DNA of 64,000 nucleotides from assembly GCA_910583755.1 (NCBI GenBank), contig CAJTZO010000002.1, positions 1-64,000 of the forward strand, written 5' to 3'. This stretch comes from an uncultured Clostridia bacterium. Its GTDB lineage: Bacteria > Bacillota > Clostridia > Lachnospirales > Anaerotignaceae. Numbering within the stretch: the first letter of the stretch is position 1; each line of letters starts with the position of its first letter. The notes beneath the pieces are model-generated. The model searched no databases. It had not been told where the DNA came from and saw only the letters and a list, made by a program, of their open reading frames with translations. This document shows positions 7,261 through 15,337 of the stretch, in pieces. A program made the translations under genes and the position numbers.

Positions 7261-9879
7261 TTACTTTATTTTATTCTCTTTCCATTTTTCTAATTCTACA
7301 ACAATAATTGGTACAAAGGTTAAAAATGCGACAATCATCCATTGAAAAGGCTCTAAAGGCTGCACTTTAAAAATGGTAGACAATGCTGGAATCGTAATGA
7401 CACCTACTTGTAATGCAGTTCCTATCAAAAAAGCACCTACTAAATAGATATTGCTAAAAAGGGAAATCGTAAAAATAGAATGTTTGGTGCGCATATTAAA
7501 AGCATGTACTAACTGTGAGATGCTTAATACTGCAAAAGCCATTGTTCTACCTATAATATGTTGTTCCCCTACATCAAAATAAATATGCCCAATACCAAAG
7601 GCTAATAATGCTAACATTCCAATCATACAACCTTCTAAAGCAATTCTTGTACCCATACCATCAGAAAACATACTTTTTTTACTGTTTTCGGGTTTTCTTT
7701 CCATAATATCTTTTTCGCTTGGATCTAATCCTAAAGCGATTGCTGGAAGGGAATCTGTTACTAAATTAACCCATAGTAGCTGTATCGGTAACAATGGAGT
7801 TGCCCAGCCAAAACACATAGCCACAAAGATGGTAATGATTTCTCCAATGTTACTGGAGAGAAGAAAATGAACTGCTTTTTTAATATTATCATAAATTCCT
7901 CTCCCTTCTTTTACCGCTGCTACAATGGTTGCAAAATTATCATCTGTTAATATCATATCTGCTGCACCTTTGGCAACTTCTGTGCCATTTTTGCCCATAG
8001 CACACCCAATATCAGCACTTTTTAATGCTGGTGCATCATTAACACCATCTCCTGTCATAGCAACTACATTTCCTTGACTTTGAAATGCTTTTACAATTCT
8101 GACTTTATGTTCTGGAGAAACTCTTGCAAATACAGAATATTGAGGAATAATTTCTGCTAATGCTTCATCTGATAATTTTTGTAATTCTTCTCCTATCATA
8201 TATTTATCATTTTGTTCAAAAATTCCTAATTCCTGCGCAATAGCTTTTGCTGTTAAAACATGGTCACCAGTAATCATAACAGGTTTAATACCAGCTTTTT
8301 TACAAATAGAAACAGCTCTTTTGGCTTCAGGTCTGGGAGGGTCAATTAAGCCTATCATTCCAGCAAAAGTTAAATCTTTTTCTAGCAAGGTGTTACTTGG
8401 TTTACTTTCCCATTGCTTAAAAGCAACAGCAATCACACGTAATGCTTGTTCTGCCAGTTCTCCATTTGTCTTTTTTGCTTGTCCTTTTTTGCTATTGGAA
8501 AAGGGAACCATCTCATTGTATTCGATACAGGAAACACATTTTTCTAATAAAACATCTGGCGCACCTTTGGTAATAGATAAAAAGCTACCATCTGTCATTT
8601 TATGTACGGTTGTCATTAATTTTCTTTCAGAAGAAAAAGGAATTTCTCCTACTCTTGGATAGATTTGCTTTAATTGTGTAAAATCTGTTCCGATTTCTTC
8701 TAATCCTTCTGCTAGGGCTGTTTCTGTTGGTTCTCCTATCATACGATTACCTTCTTTTCTGCAATCATTACACAGGGAGGCAAGAGAAAGAATATTTTTT
8801 TTGGTTTCTCCTTTTTCTAATTCTTTAAAATTTGTTACTTTTACTACTTTCATTTTATTTTGTGTTAGTGTTCCTGTTTTGTCAGAACAAATAACACTTG
8901 CACCGCCTAAGGTTTCCACCGCTGGTAAACGCCTGATAATGGTATTTTTTTTGGACATTCTTTGCATACCAATAGCAAGTACAATCGTAACAATAGCTGG
9001 TAAGCCTTCTGGTATTGCCGCTACGGCTAAACTAACAGAAGTCATAAACATTTCAAAAGGTTCCGCTTTTCTGAACAATCCCATACAGAAAATGACAAGA
9101 CAAATGATAAGGGCAGCAATACCTAAGGTTTTGCCAGTTTGTCCTAATTTTTTTTGTAAAGGGGTTTGGGATTCTTTTTCTTCTGCAATCATTTTTGCAA
9201 TTTTTCCGACTTCTGTTTCTAGTGCTGTCGCTGTTACAATGGCTTTTCCTCTACCATAAGTGATGTAGGAAGAACAAAGTACCATATTTTTTCTATCCCC
9301 TAAAGAGGTATCTGATTTACAAACATGATTTGCATTTTTTTCTACTGGTACAGATTCCCCTGTAATGGCACTTTCTTCTGCTTTAAGGTTAACAGTTTCT
9401 ATCAACCGCCCATCTGCACAAACGTAATCTCCAGCTTCTAATACTAAGATATCCCCCACAACAACATCTTCTCCTGCAATTTCTTTTACAACACTTTCCC
9501 GTAATACTTTTGCTTTTGGAGCAGATAATTTTTTAAGTGCCTCTAAAGCTTTTTCTGCTTTACTTTCTTGTATCATACCTAATACAGCATTGACGCCTAC
9601 AATCAACAAAATAATAGCAGAATCCATAAAATCTTTTTCTCCATTTAGATAAGAAACCACAAACGAAACAATAGAAGCAGAAATTAATACAATGACCATA
9701 AAATCATTGAGTTGTGCAAAAAATCTGGATAAAAGACCTTTTTGATTTCCTTCATAATGTAATGTGTTTTTTCCCTGTTCCTGTAGACGTTTTTCCGCAA
9801 CTTCAAAAGAAAGTCCTTGTTTTATGCTTGTCCCAAGCATTTTTTCTATTTCACGAGGACTTTTTTCCCAATCATTCAT
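7261..9879 (-). CDS. Calcium-transporting P-type ATPase (P2A/SERCA-PMCA type)
   Basis: 872-aa membrane pump exporting Ca2+ at the cost of ATP. Visible are the actuator motif TGES, the phosphorylation motif SDKTGTLTQNKM, TGD and the hinge MTGDGVNDAPALK. Helix M4 carries VAAIPEGLP and M6 NLVTDSLPAIALGLDP, the ion-binding pattern of Ca2+ pumps (PEGLP with Asn and Asp in M6). About ten hydrophobic segments are apparent, four before the phosphorylation site region and six at the C-terminus. Length and motifs match bacterial LMCA1/YloB-like pumps. An AAGGAAGG site precedes the ATG. It appears monocistronic. Confidence 0.92.
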   Translation of the reverse strand: MNDWEKSPREIEKMLGTSIKQGLSFEVAEKRLQEQGKNTLHYEGNQKGLLSRFFAQLNDFMVIVLISASIVSFVVSYLNGEKDFMDSAIILLIVGVNAVLGMIQESKAEKALEALKKLSAPKAKVLRESVVKEIAGEDVVVGDILVLEAGDYVCADGRLIETVNLKAEESAITGESVPVEKNANHVCKSDTSLGDRKNMVLCSSYITYGRGKAIVTATALETEVGKIAKMIAEEKESQTPLQKKLGQTGKTLGIAALIICLVIFCMGLFRKAEPFEMFMTSVSLAVAAIPEGLPAIVTIVLAIGMQRMSKKNTIIRRLPAVETLGGASVICSDKTGTLTQNKMKVVKVTNFKELEKGETKKNILSLASLCNDCRKEGNRMIGEPTETALAEGLEEIGTDFTQLKQIYPRVGEIPFSSERKLMTTVHKMTDGSFLSITKGAPDVLLEKCVSCIEYNEMVPFSNSKKGQAKKTNGELAEQALRVIAVAFKQWESKPSNTLLEKDLTFAGMIGLIDPPRPEAKRAVSICKKAGIKPVMITGDHVLTAKAIAQELGIFEQNDKYMIGEELQKLSDEALAEIIPQYSVFARVSPEHKVRIVKAFQSQGNVVAMTGDGVNDAPALKSADIGCAMGKNGTEVAKGAADMILTDDNFATIVAAVKEGRGIYDNIKKAVHFLLSSNIGEIITIFVAMCFGWATPLLPIQLLWVNLVTDSLPAIALGLDPSEKDIMERKPENSKKSMFSDGMGTRIALEGCMIGMLALLAFGIGHIYFDVGEQHIIGRTMAFAVLSISQLVHAFNMRTKHSIFTISLFSNIYLVGAFLIGTALQVGVITIPALSTIFKVQPLEPFQWMIVAFLTFVPIIVVELEKWKENKIK

Positions 9880-10147
9880 AACATCCTTCCTTTCTTAAAA
9901 ATTTTAATTTTTTAAAACCTTAGGATTGTGTTTCAGCCCCAGTATGTTAATTGTTGCTTTTTGTTTCAGTTCCATTAGATGATGAAGTAAAAACATTCGT
10001 TTTTACATAAAAGTTTTTTACAATGACTGAAATGGAGATGAAAGTCTCAAGGCTTTTTCAAGATTTTAAAAAGTTTTTTCTTAACTATATGAAACAACTT
10101 TCAAAAATATGCTAATGACATATGATAAGCAATAGGAGGTGTAAATT

Positions 10148-10717
10148 ATGTTTTTTGTCCTATTGCTGGCAATTTCTTTAAGTATTGATGCGCTTGGGAT
10201 AGGTTTATCCTATGGGATTCGAAATATTGGGACACCATTTTTTACAAAATGCATTTTATTTTTAGAAACTATGTTTTTTATGGGGTTATTTTTATGGATA
10301 GGAAACCGTATGACCTTCTTTTTGAAAGCGGAAACAGCTAACAACATAGGAATAGCATTACTTTTTATGATGGGTTTTTTTCTGTTTTATCAAAGTTTTC
10401 GTCATTCTTCGACAGAATTATTGCAAAATCCCTGTTATTGTGATAAAGACAATTCTTCTCATATTGATGCCAAGGAAGGTCTTTCTTTAGGATTGCTGCT
10501 TTCTATAGATTCTATGGGAGCAGGAATTGGTGCTGGTGCTGCAAATATTTCCTATTATCTTCCACTGGTTACCTCTATCTTTCAAATTTTGTTTTTAAGT
10601 ATTGGCATTTCTTATGGAAAACATTTAAAAAATTGTCTTTCTATCAAGGATAATATCTGGACTGCATTTTCGGGCTGTATTTTAATTTTGATTGCTGTCA
10701 TTCGTTATTTTTATTGA
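10148..10717 (+). CDS. ytaF: Sporulation membrane protein YtaF (MntP-like)
   Basis: 189-aa polytopic membrane protein with six hydrophobic stretches, built as two halves: an N-terminal ISLSIDALGIGLSYG and the repeat LLLSIDSMGAGIGAG after the loop DKDNSSHIDAKEGLSLG. The acidic DxDxSxxID loop before the second half is typical of YtaF and separates it from MntP manganese exporters. The transported substrate is not established. An AGGAGG site is 8-9 nt from the ATG. Divergent from the Ca2+ ATPase; the 268-bp gap between them is AT-rich and shows nothing else I can name. Confidence 0.83.
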   Translation: MFFVLLLAISLSIDALGIGLSYGIRNIGTPFFTKCILFLETMFFMGLFLWIGNRMTFFLKAETANNIGIALLFMMGFFLFYQSFRHSSTELLQNPCYCDKDNSSHIDAKEGLSLGLLLSIDSMGAGIGAGAANISYYLPLVTSIFQILFLSIGISYGKHLKNCLSIKDNIWTAFSGCILILIAVIRYFY

Positions 10718-10900
10718 TATTGTACACAGTAGACGTACATTTTAAATATTATGTATATTTTAACAAGATTCTTACCATTATTTTTATATTATTATAAAAT
10801 ACTACTATTCCTACCATTCTAAAGGTAATTTCGCACAAAAACCTATGCCATTTTTTTGTATTCTTTTTTCAAAATAATGATATTGTTTTTGTTGGGAACA

Positions 10901-10909
10901 TGATATACT
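10901..10909 (+). promoter_or_regulatory. Extended -10 promoter before the 76-aa gene
   Basis: TGATATACT gives the extended -10 form TGnTATACT; a TTGTTT hexamer lies about 15 nt upstream. Start site would be about 25 nt before the ribosome site of the gene at 10944. Confidence 0.45.
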
Positions 10910-10943
10910 AAAAGAAAAAGAGCTTTGTAGAGGAGGGGTAGTT

Positions 10944-11174
10944 ATGTTGACAATACTAAATCGAAAAGAACTTTGTATTACGTTTTCTATTGCACAACAG
11001 TCAAAAATTAGAGATTCTCTAATACTCTATCATATACCTTATACGATAAATGAGATTACTCTATCTGCTCCTGGCTTAGGTGCTTTTGACTTGGAAAAAG
11101 AATGTATTAGCCAATACATTATTTATGTACACAAGAATGACTTTGAAAAAGCAAAATTTGTAGCAAAATTATGA
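10944..11174 (+). CDS. Small conserved-looking protein of unknown function, 76 aa
   Basis: Real gene by its strong GAGGAGGGG ribosome site, its own promoter-like sequence and a following hairpin terminator. The protein reads MLTILNRKELCITF... and ends with YIIYVHKNDFEKAKFVAKL, a beta-alpha-beta-like pattern with no transmembrane segment or signal peptide. The segment FSIAQQSKIRDSL...IPY suggests a small ferredoxin-like alpha/beta fold, but I cannot name the family with certainty. It stands alone between ytaF and the SMI1-like gene. Confidence 0.72.
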   Translation: MLTILNRKELCITFSIAQQSKIRDSLILYHIPYTINEITLSAPGLGAFDLEKECISQYIIYVHKNDFEKAKFVAKL

Positions 11175-11184
11175 TGTTTTTTTT

Positions 11185-11219
11185 AGTAAGTAACTTCAAA
11201 TTGAGTTGCTTACTTTTTT
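11185..11219 (+). terminator. Rho-independent terminator after the 76-aa gene
   Basis: An 11-bp stem AGTAAGTAACT / AGTTGCTTACT (one G-U pair) with an 8-nt loop, followed by TTTTTT. Confidence 0.8.
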
Positions 11220-11273
11220 GCAATAAAAATAAATTTTGCCTTTTTCATAATTTATACATAAGAGGTGGTATTG

Positions 11274-12050
11274 ATGACTCATAAAAAATATCATATAAAT
11301 GCTGAGGAATTAATTTCTATATTGTATCATAATCATACAAATAAACAGTTAGGATTTTCAGAAGATGCTATAAAAAAAGCCGAGTTAGCATTAGATGTAA
11401 AAATACCTGATGTTTATAGAAGTTTTTTGCTACATAGTGGAAATGCAGAAATAAATGACTTTTTAAATCATATTTTGTTTCCAGAGGAAATTTCATTTTC
11501 TTATGAAATGATTGCATCAAATTTACGTGATTTAAAAAAAAGCTGGAGCAAATATGGCGTCTCAGAAAAAGACAAAAAAAATAATTATTATATTCTGTCC
11601 CATCTGCCAAAAGAAGCATGGCATAATTTAACAAAAAATTATTTAATGATATGGTATGAAAGTCAAGGAATCTTTCATGCTGGTATCCTTTATGAAGATT
11701 TGAAATTACCAGACCCACCTGTTTACATAAGTGTTGATGACGATTTTTTTGAATGGTGTTGCTGTTCTAATTCTACAACTTCCTTTTTACTTTCAATGAT
11801 TATAGAGGCAATTTTAAATGGCGGAGAAAATCTAATTAATTATCATTCTTTCATGATGTATCAAACAAAAGAAAGTATTGATGATTGTTTGCAGTCTCAT
11901 GATATTGACTTAACAGAATTTTTTCCACAGAAGTATTTTCCTTATTTTTGTAAAAATATTCGTACTTGTTGGGATGAAAAAAATAAGGAACTTTTTATAT
12001 GCCTTTTAAAAGAAAATGTTCCAAATACCCTTATTTTTATAGATTTCTAA
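11274..12050 (+). CDS. SMI1/KNR4 (SUKH)-like protein
   Basis: 258 aa, soluble, acidic. The N-terminal part has the SUKH signature pattern LGFSEDAIKKAELALDVKIPDVYRSFLLHSGN (about residues 26-58): a Gly-containing start, an aliphatic helix, I-P-x-x-Y-R-x-F-L-x-x-x-G. SUKH proteins in bacteria often act as immunity proteins against nuclease or other toxins, but some serve other roles, and no toxin gene is next to this one. Start taken at ATG 11274 with AGAGGTGG 5 nt upstream, not the GTG at 11265 which overlaps the ribosome site. Part of a small accessory stretch (10.9-13 kb) next to a mobile-type repeat. Confidence 0.7.
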   Translation: MTHKKYHINAEELISILYHNHTNKQLGFSEDAIKKAELALDVKIPDVYRSFLLHSGNAEINDFLNHILFPEEISFSYEMIASNLRDLKKSWSKYGVSEKDKKNNYYILSHLPKEAWHNLTKNYLMIWYESQGIFHAGILYEDLKLPDPPVYISVDDDFFEWCCCSNSTTSFLLSMIIEAILNGGENLINYHSFMMYQTKESIDDCLQSHDIDLTEFFPQKYFPYFCKNIRTCWDEKNKELFICLLKENVPNTLIFIDF

Positions 12051-12101
12051 TGTTATGGCATGTGCTCAAGGTTTGTTGGTAAGTTAAGAGCTTTTAAAAA
12101 A

Positions 12102-12230
12102 CCTTGAGGGCTAGCCCTCAAACACCTCAAAGAGCTTTAATGAGAAAACTAGCGTTTCGCTAGAAAGATTGATTTGATAAGGAAAAACGCTAGTTTTTTC
12201 ATTTTACCCACAAAAAAAGACTTTATTGAC
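12102..12230 (-). repeat. Dispersed stem-loop element, shortened copy with 15-bp direct repeats
   Basis: Reverse-oriented copy: CCTTGAGGGCTAGCCCTCAA palindrome, GCGTTTCGCTAGAAAGATTGA, GGAAAAACGCTAG, ending AAAAAAAGACTTTATTGAC. It is bounded by identical 15-bp direct repeats AGAGCTTTTAAAAAA at 12087-12101 and 12231-12245; the right one is half of a terminator hairpin. The outermost bases of both terminal inverted repeats are missing. Confidence 0.75.
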
Positions 12231-12257
12231 AGAGCTTTTAAAAAAGCTCTTTTTTTA
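12231..12257 (+). terminator. Rho-independent terminator beyond the SMI1-like gene
   Basis: AGAGCTTTT aa AAAAGCTCT stem followed by a run of T. It probably ended the SMI1-like transcript before the repeat element was inserted into its left arm. Confidence 0.6.
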
Positions 12258-12322
12258 TTGTAATAAAAAAGATGAGCAAAGGACAAGTTCCTGCATATAT
12301 TAAATAAAAAGGAGGTGAAAGT

Positions 12323-13003
12323 ATGGAAATCAAAGAAATATTAGCACATCCAAGTAATTATACAAAAGGGAGAAAGCAGAAAATAGAATATATTGTAGTA
12401 CATTATACAGCAAATAATGGAGATACCGCAGAAGGAAATGGAAAATATTTTTCTGGTGCAGATAGAAATACTTCTGCCCATTACTTTGTAGATGAAGATA
12501 AAGTAGTACAAAGTGTGCTTGATAAAAATACAGCATGGCATTGTGGTGCAAAAACATATAAACATAAAAAGTGTAGAAATGAAAACAGTATTGGAGTAGA
12601 AATGTGCAGCGAAAAAAATAATGAAGGGCAATATGAGATTAATCAAAAAACACAACTTAATGCTGTAGAAGTAGTGAAGTGGCTTATGAAAAAATATCAT
12701 ATTCCAGTAGAAAATGTATTACGACATTATGACGTAACCGGAAAATTATGTCCGGAACCCCTTGTTAAAAATCAAAAATTGTGGTTAGACTTTAAACAAA
12801 AGTTGCTACAGTCGAAAGAGGTGCAAAAAGAAATGGTATATAATTATATTGATGAAAATATGCCTGCTTGGGCAAGACCAACGATTCAAAAATTAGTGGA
12901 CAAAGGAGCATTACAAGGAAATGAAAAAGGAGAATTATTATTGACAGATGTTATGCTAAGGATATTTGTTGCAAATGATAGAGCAGGCGCTTATGACAAG
13001 TAA
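12323..13003 (+). CDS. N-acetylmuramoyl-L-alanine amidase, Amidase_2 (phage endolysin type)
   Basis: 226-aa peptidoglycan amidase without signal peptide. The Amidase_2 domain (about 20-160) shows VVHYTAN with the first Zn-ligand His, SAHYFVDED, AWHCG, NSIGVEMC and RHYDVTGKLCP with the second His and Cys. The tail (170-226) with WARPTIQKLVDKGAL and IFVANDRAGAY is a module typical of clostridial phage endolysins. Absence of a signal peptide and of holin or other phage genes suggests a domesticated or orphan lysin. A perfect AGGAGGTGA ribosome site precedes the ATG. Confidence 0.88.
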   Translation: MEIKEILAHPSNYTKGRKQKIEYIVVHYTANNGDTAEGNGKYFSGADRNTSAHYFVDEDKVVQSVLDKNTAWHCGAKTYKHKKCRNENSIGVEMCSEKNNEGQYEINQKTQLNAVEVVKWLMKKYHIPVENVLRHYDVTGKLCPEPLVKNQKLWLDFKQKLLQSKEVQKEMVYNYIDENMPAWARPTIQKLVDKGALQGNEKGELLLTDVMLRIFVANDRAGAYDK

Positions 13004-13008
13004 AAAAA

Positions 13009-13037
13009 GGGGAAACTTTTAAAGGTTTCCCCAAAAA
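13009..13037. terminator. Bidirectional terminator between convergent amidase genes
   Basis: GGGGAAAC / GTTTCCCC stem (13009-13016 and 13025-13032) flanked by A-runs on the left and by AAAAATAAAA on the right. It lies between the plus-strand endolysin-type gene and the minus-strand secreted amidase; the A-run on the left gives a U-run for the minus strand. Confidence 0.65.
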
Positions 13038-13050
13038 TAAAAACGTTGGT

Positions 13051-15150
13051 TTATCTCCATTGATAATTATTTGCTAATTCGATAATGCTGTCATAAATGG
13101 CTTGTGCAGCATTTTCTTGATAAATTTCATTTGAAATTTTTAAGGCATCACCCGGATTGGATAAAAATAGTGTTTCAACAATGACGGCTGGTACCACTGT
13201 TTTATTTAGCACAATTAAATTTTTCTGTTCGTCTGTGTCATATTTTAATCCTCTGTTGTTTGTTCCAAGTGCATTTACAACATTTTTAAGTAATACAGAA
13301 GCAACATCTTTGCTTGTTAATTTTCCTTTTTTATCTGTTTCATGTGTAATAAATAGTACCTCTGTGCCATTTGGGGTAGGATTTGGTTTTGCAGAGTTCA
13401 TATGAACAGAAATAAAAACATCTCCAATTTCATTTGCCATCATTGCTCTATCTATATTTTCTGGGTAAGTATCTGCAATACGTGTTACATAAGTTTTTAC
13501 TTTATCTGTATTTTGTAGTTTGCTGTATGCCTTTTGTAGTATTGCTAATGTCATATCTTTTTCGTCTATTCCATTTCCATTTGTTCCGGGGTCTTGTCCA
13601 CCATGTCCAGCATCTAGCACCACAATTTTGTCATAAACTTCTTTTGGATTTTTTACATTAATATAATAATAATTTGCATCTTCTGTAATAGTAAACGCAT
13701 AAATACCATTTTCTTGTAGCGTAATCGCGGTTTTTCCTTGTTCTTGACTTACTGTAACAGAAACCAATTCTGTAGTATTTAACTTCATAGTACCACTGCC
13801 ATAGATACTACTATAATCATCTGGTAATAGGATTTGATATTTTTTGTTGAAATAATCATCTTTATGTTCTATGGCATTGATAGCCAATAAATCACTTTTT
13901 GACAAGGCGATTGCTTTTTTAGATGCCTCATAATATACATTTTTTAATTGATTTGGTTGATTGGTATTTGTGTTAATACTGGTATTATTATTGGTATTTG
14001 TGTTATTACTATTATTTGTGTTATTGTTTGTATTATTATTACTGTTATTAATATTCGGGTTAATGCTACCATTTTCTTTTTCTTCAAAGTTTATAATGAT
14101 ATTATCTTCTGTACGGTTTAAATGGATATCATATTCACATTCTCTTTTTAATTGGAAAATGAGTCTGGTTACAGTGGTGCCATTATCACGGTATTGAGAA
14201 GAAATGATATTACTTACCAATTCACTTGTTAGAACTTCCATATTATCTGTTAGTATTTCTTTTTGTCCATAATAAATATCAATGACAACTTCATATTTGG
14301 TACCTGGTTTTTCTTGAAATTTTGCAATTTCATCTGATGCAATGATGGTAAAAGTTTGTTCTTCTTTTTCTGATTCTGGTGTAATAACATGAATAATACC
14401 AATATCTTTTTTTGGAATTTCTCCTGTACCACCTTGTGCATACTCTTTTGTTTCTTCTACTTTCGTATTGTCATTGTTATTATTTGTTTCTGGTTTTGTT
14501 TGTTCCGGCTTTTGTTCTGTTGTTTGTGTTGGGTCTTTTTGTTCTGGCTTTTGCTCTGTTATTTGTGTTGGGTCTTTTTGTTCTGGCTTTTGCTCTGTGT
14601 CTGTTGTTTGTGTTGGATTTTGTTCTTCTGGTTTTTCTTCTGGAAGCACAATTTCTTCTGGTGGTTCTTCTTTTTCTGTAATCGAAACCGTTCTAGTGCT
14701 TTCATCCCAGCCAACAGTACATTCCAGTGCTTCTGATACAGCCCTTACAGGTATCATGGTTCTTTCATTGATTACTTTTGCAGGAACATCCATTGTAAAT
14801 GCTGTACCATTAATAGTTGCAACTTTATTATCTGCCTTTAAAATAACAACATCATCATTTCTTCGGATATAAACTTCCTGTGTTTCTCCATTCCAAGCAA
14901 CTTCCGCTCCCAAAGCTTCAAAAACAGCTCTTGCTGGCATTAATGTTCTGTCATATAATATAATAGGAGGCATGTCCTCTATTGCTAACTCTTGATGATT
15001 GACTACAATATGAATACTTTCTGCTTCATAATCATGCATTTTTCCGTCATAAAGCAAACGCATTTTAATTGGATTTCCATAGACTTTTATATTACTTAAA
15101 AATAAAATGCTTGCTAAAGTAGTATAAAATACTTTCCACCTTTTATTCAT
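13051..15150 (-). CDS. Secreted N-acetylmuramoyl-L-alanine amidase (Amidase_3) with stalk domain
   Basis: 699 aa. Signal peptide at the start (MNKRWKVFYTTLASILFLSNIKVYG), a copper-amine-oxidase-N-like domain (about 30-155, with repeated DRTLMPARAVFEAL / ERTMIPVRAVSEAL), a Pro/Glu/Gln/Thr linker of EQKPEQKDPTQ repeats, an AMIN-like domain (about 260-360), a second Asn/Thr linker, and the catalytic Amidase_3 domain (about 515-699). The Zn ligands are seen: His in LDAGHGG, Glu in GIDEKD, His in SVHMNS, and the catalytic Glu in VETLFLSN. It would cleave the amide bond between MurNAc and L-Ala outside the cell. Start at 15150 has AAGGAG 10 nt upstream; the frame extends 20 codons further. Paralogue of the next gene. 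Confidence 0.9.
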   Translation of the reverse strand: MNKRWKVFYTTLASILFLSNIKVYGNPIKMRLLYDGKMHDYEAESIHIVVNHQELAIEDMPPIILYDRTLMPARAVFEALGAEVAWNGETQEVYIRRNDDVVILKADNKVATINGTAFTMDVPAKVINERTMIPVRAVSEALECTVGWDESTRTVSITEKEEPPEEIVLPEEKPEEQNPTQTTDTEQKPEQKDPTQITEQKPEQKDPTQTTEQKPEQTKPETNNNNDNTKVEETKEYAQGGTGEIPKKDIGIIHVITPESEKEEQTFTIIASDEIAKFQEKPGTKYEVVIDIYYGQKEILTDNMEVLTSELVSNIISSQYRDNGTTVTRLIFQLKRECEYDIHLNRTEDNIIINFEEKENGSINPNINNSNNNTNNNTNNSNNTNTNNNTSINTNTNQPNQLKNVYYEASKKAIALSKSDLLAINAIEHKDDYFNKKYQILLPDDYSSIYGSGTMKLNTTELVSVTVSQEQGKTAITLQENGIYAFTITEDANYYYINVKNPKEVYDKIVVLDAGHGGQDPGTNGNGIDEKDMTLAILQKAYSKLQNTDKVKTYVTRIADTYPENIDRAMMANEIGDVFISVHMNSAKPNPTPNGTEVLFITHETDKKGKLTSKDVASVLLKNVVNALGTNNRGLKYDTDEQKNLIVLNKTVVPAVIVETLFLSNPGDALKISNEIYQENAAQAIYDSIIELANNYQWR

Positions 15151-15251
15151 TTGATAGTGTCTCCTTTTGTTTTTTCCTTTCCATTTCATTAGTATATCAA
15201 AAAAGAGCATTTTTGTCGAAAGTTCTTGTATTAATTTTTGCTAAAAAATTT

Positions 15252-15326
15252 TAGGCTGTCAAAAAACCAAAGTCTTGGATATCGCTTTTTTTTAAAATGA
15301 AACTGTAAGATTTTTCAACAGCCTAT
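15252..15326. repeat. Short palindromic element between the amidase paralogues
   Basis: TAGGCTGTCAAAAAACC at the left pairs with TTTTTCAACAGCCTA at the right, giving an about 75-bp unit with imperfect terminal inverted repeats and a T8 run inside. The ends (GGCTGTCAAAAAA) resemble the ends of the larger dispersed element. It may act as a terminator for the upstream (minus-strand) amidase gene. Confidence 0.5.
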
Positions 15327-15337
15327 ATCTTAAAAAT

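Noticed and set aside
12323..13003. Prophage centred on the endolysin-type amidase
   Set aside because: No holin, structural, integrase or terminase genes nearby; neighbours are chromosomal.
13961..14872. Several plus-strand Val/Leu/Cys/Phe-rich open frames opposite the amidase linkers
   Set aside because: They are antisense shadows of low-complexity Asn/Thr and Gln/Pro codons, without ribosome sites.
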